Source of the DNA: Candidatus Omnitrophota bacterium
GTDB lineage: Bacteria; Omnitrophota; Gorgyraeia; 1-14-0-20-64-10; JACQQZ01
Direction of reading: 5' to 3'
Assembly: GCA_016206635.1 (NCBI GenBank)
Contig: JACQRF010000076.1
Span: 1 to 25,921 of the forward strand
DNA: 25,921 bases
In this document: positions 23,821 to 25,921 of the stretch, piece after piece
Position numbering within the stretch: the first letter of the stretch is position 1
Layout of the letters: the number at the start of each line of letters is the position of its first letter
Position numbers and translations under genes: made by a program
The notes under the pieces: model-generated
The model's input: the letters and a program-made list of their open reading frames with translations, nothing else
Database searches by the model: none
What the model was told of the DNA's origin: nothing

Positions 23821-25457
23821 GGGGCGACCTCCGATGAGGACCTGTGATACAGCACCACGCATGGCGCCTCCTCGACCGTGCGGAACTTGTGATAGCCGGG
23901 GTCTGGCCGGTTTTCCCACGGGAGATCCGGCACGTCTGTGTTGAGGCGGGTGTAGGTCCGCTGCATTGCCTGGAAATACGGGGATGTCCAGAAATCGCCG
24001 GCGACCCAGTCGCGCCGCGGGATGATCCAGGCCGGAAACGTCGGCTCGGCGAAGCGGTTGACATCCTCAACCCTCAGGCCGGTATAGAAGATCACCGCGT
24101 GGTCATCATACGGTGTTTTGACGGTGTCACCCGGCCGGGCTTCCCGCCGCAGGGTCCCGATGATTCCGTCCAGCGGGCCGCGGTAGCGATGCGTTAATTC
24201 GTAGCCGTACTCCCAGAGGAGCGAGCGGGGCCGGACCGGCGCGTGCGTCTCAACCAACCGGGTCTTCAGCGGGGGGATCGTCTCCGCGATCACGTACGGC
24301 GCGGAGTAGTGCAGCACATCCGTCGTGATCAAGAGCGCGCTGACGACGGTGAGCGCGGCAGGCCGGCGGCCCAGCCAGGCCCACAACAGGATGGATTGCC
24401 CCATGAACAGCAGGGGCATGAGCTGGATCAGGTATCGGAAGTGGCGCTGCTCCGGGACGAGCACGAGGAACGCCAAGTGCGCGGCGACCAATGTGATGAT
24501 CAGACCCGTTGCTTGAGGATTCCCCTCGTGGCCGGGGGCCGACCCGGGGAGTGGCCCCCCCGGACGATCGCCCGGAGGGGCCACTCCCCGGGTCGGCTGA
24601 GGGCGCAGGCCGCGCAGCAGCCACATCAGCAAGAACAATTGAAGCGGCACGATGAACCGGTTGATTTGCCGAACATAGAACTGGGCGTGCCGGCCCGCTT
24701 CTCGCAGGGAGAACGCCGCTTGGTGTTGGCTCGGATCAAACGGGTTGAGCAAACAGAACCAGGGTAATGTGGCGACGGCCGTGACGCCGGCTGCGGCCCA
24801 CGCCGTCCGCCAGTGACCGCCGGCGATCCTATGGCGCCAGACCCACCAGCCCAGCGCCGCGATGGTGGGCACCCACGCGCCATGGTGGGCGTGGAACAGG
24901 ACGATCAGCCCGGCGGCTAACCACCACCATCCGTTTCGGCGCCCTTCCCTGGTTTGCTGGAACGCCCAGAGAACCCAGAGCAATCCCAGCACGCCGAGCG
25001 CGTAATACCGGCACTGCCGGAAATGCAGCAACAACGGGACGGAGAGGAGCGTGAACAGCCCCGTCAGGCGCGCGATGCCTGGATCATGCAGCAATGCCAA
25101 AGTCACGCGATAGGCAAGCACGATGCAGACCACGCCGATGAGGGCAAACGGGAACCGTGCCGCGGCGGTCGTGGCGCCAAAGAGCCGCAACGAGACCGCT
25201 GTCACATAAAATTGCAGCCACGGGTGATACGTCCAGCTCTCCCCAGGCCCCATCGGCAGCGCCGGATTCAGCCGGTTGATCCCATCATCGGCTTTTGGAT
25301 AGCCAAACGCCAGCGTGCGTTGGGCGAGGACCGCCGTTTCCGCCTCATCTTGCCACAGGAGGCCGCTGCTCTCTAGATTCGGCAACAACAGCAGCGCGGC
25401 CGCCACGAGCAATCCCCAGGCCCAAGGATCGCGTGCAACCGGCCTCTCCTCAAACAT
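23817..25457 (-). CDS. Integral membrane glycosyltransferase (GT-C, PMT/ArnT-like) with palindrome-coded loop insertion
   Basis: 546 residues with an N-terminal helix followed by the catalytic loop SGLLWQDEAETAVLA (acidic pair Asp37-Glu38). Many further membrane helices follow up to about residue 380, then a soluble C-terminal region. This architecture fits PMT_2-type enzymes that move a sugar from a polyprenyl phosphate to a lipid or protein acceptor on the periplasmic side. A hydrophilic loop at residues 287-307 (PTRGVAPPGDRPGGPLPG) is encoded by a 60-bp palindrome and separates two helices, a place where extra residues are harmless. The ATG shares one base with the preceding TGA. Confidence 0.85.
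   Translation of the reverse strand: MFEERPVARDPWAWGLLVAAALLLLPNLESSGLLWQDEAETAVLAQRTLAFGYPKADDGINRLNPALPMGPGESWTYHPWLQFYVTAVSLRLFGATTAAARFPFALIGVVCIVLAYRVTLALLHDPGIARLTGLFTLLSVPLLLHFRQCRYYALGVLGLLWVLWAFQQTREGRRNGWWWLAAGLIVLFHAHHGAWVPTIAALGWWVWRHRIAGGHWRTAWAAAGVTAVATLPWFCLLNPFDPSQHQAAFSLREAGRHAQFYVRQINRFIVPLQLFLLMWLLRGLRPQPTRGVAPPGDRPGGPLPGSAPGHEGNPQATGLIITLVAAHLAFLVLVPEQRHFRYLIQLMPLLFMGQSILLWAWLGRRPAALTVVSALLITTDVLHYSAPYVIAETIPPLKTRLVETHAPVRPRSLLWEYGYELTHRYRGPLDGIIGTLRREARPGDTVKTPYDDHAVIFYTGLRVEDVNRFAEPTFPAWIIPRRDWVAGDFWTSPYFQAMQRTYTRLNTDVPDLPWENRPDPGYHKFRTVEEAPCVVLYHRSSSEVAP
24538..24597. repeat. 60-bp palindrome inside the PMT/ArnT-like gene
   Basis: Arms of 26 bases match at 25 positions (mismatch at 24559/24576), with an eight-base centre that contains the palindrome CGATCG. 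Read from 24598 on the minus strand the half-site starts AGCC, contains GGGGAGTGGCC and reaches the centre after 31 bases, the same geometry as the palindrome at 12799-12860. Confidence 0.93.
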
Positions 25458-25921
25458 CAGGCTGCCAGCAGCGGTTCGGCCGCGGCGTAGACCTCACCGG
25501 GCGTCAGCGTCGTCAAGCACCGGTGATCCCACGGGCACGGCGGCAACCGGAATTGCGCGTAGCAGGGCCGGCACGCCAGCGATTTCACCGCGACGCGATG
25601 GCGATCATCGGATCCAGCCGACGGATACGGCCCGTACACGACCGGGCTGGCCGGCCCAAAAATGGCAATGCTCGGCGTCCCCACCGCCGCGGCCAAATGC
25701 AGGGCGCCGCTGTCGTTGCCGATGACGAGGCGGCACCGCGCCAGCCCGCCGGCCAACACCAGCAGCGACGGCGCCGGCTCGGCCACGATGGCCGGCTGTC
25801 GCATATGCGCGGCCACCGCCTCACACTGCGCTTGATCCGCCCGGTCGCCCAACAACACGATTTGCCCCTCAACGCGCTCTGCGAGATGATCGGCCACCTC
25901 GGCGAATGACGCCGGCGGCCA
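25457..25921 (-). CDS. GT9 family lipopolysaccharide heptosyltransferase, 5' part beyond window
   Basis: The visible 154 C-terminal residues carry the GT9 signature: RLVIGNDSGALHLAAAVGTPSIAIFGPASP with the ADP-heptose-binding NDSG-x-H. A Cys-rich end follows (LACRPCY, then PPCPWDHRCLTTL), typical of ADP-heptose:LPS heptosyltransferase II (WaaF) and relatives. The frame stays open to the window edge (Trp codon at 25921-25919); full proteins have about 340 residues. It would add heptose to inner-core LPS in the cytoplasm and agrees with the GmhB gene nearby. Confidence 0.92.
   Translation of the reverse strand, partial: WPPASFAEVADHLAERVEGQIVLLGDRADQAQCEAVAAHMRQPAIVAEPAPSLLVLAGGLARCRLVIGNDSGALHLAAAVGTPSIAIFGPASPVVYGPYPSAGSDDRHRVAVKSLACRPCYAQFRLPPCPWDHRCLTTLTPGEVYAAAEPLLAA

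Overview
The window is a dense, GC-rich stretch of bacterial chromosome in which every gene I can support lies on the minus strand. I count 27 coding regions; the two at the window ends are cut by the edge. No stretch of 300 bases or more lacks a gene. The largest gaps are 12759-12868 (a 62-bp perfect palindrome and a possible -10 box) and 4482-4581 (a promoter and a terminator-like hairpin). Most junctions are 4-base ATGA/GTGA stop-start overlaps. The organism is a Gram-negative with an LPS-type envelope: heptosyltransferase, GmhB phosphatase, KdtX/WaaE-like glycosyltransferases and an outer-membrane barrel ending in Trp-Arg-Phe. Gene content and style fit an uncultured high-GC lineage, perhaps Omnitrophota-like, but that placement is a weak inference.

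Layout in transcription order, from high to low coordinates. (1) 25921-17028, envelope glycan block: heptosyltransferase, PMT/ArnT-like membrane glycosyltransferase, four GT2-type genes (one a double-domain fusion), an outer-membrane barrel, GmhB and a GT28 lipid glycosyltransferase. (2) 17031-12869, DNA maintenance and translation initiation: family-4 uracil-DNA glycosylase, priA, def, fmt. (3) 12758-7193, sugar entry and lower glycolysis: two tandem galT paralogues, gap, pgk, tpiA, then secG. (4) 7186-1, an Opp/Dpp-type ABC importer interrupted twice. Between the binding protein and permease B sit two visibly less GC-rich genes (a membrane protein with a jelly-roll-like C-terminus and a NYN-domain protein). 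Between permease C and the ATPase sit a SAM methyltransferase and a polysaccharide deacetylase.

The most interesting signals are non-coding. A near-consensus promoter at 4541-4568 is followed by a GAAA-tetraloop terminator hairpin whose U-tract abuts the NYN start codon, which looks like a small RNA or an attenuator. Large inverted repeats recur across the window. Three lie in frame inside conserved genes (pgk, the uracil-DNA glycosylase, the PMT-like transferase); the pgk copy is a 45-bp insertion bounded by 10-bp direct repeats. Two of the 60-62-bp palindromes share geometry and half-site sequence, so they probably belong to one family of mobile palindromic elements. The galT pair shows a 92-bp, 91/92-identical patch suggesting gene conversion, and the second copy has an altered active-site motif (HTHSE).
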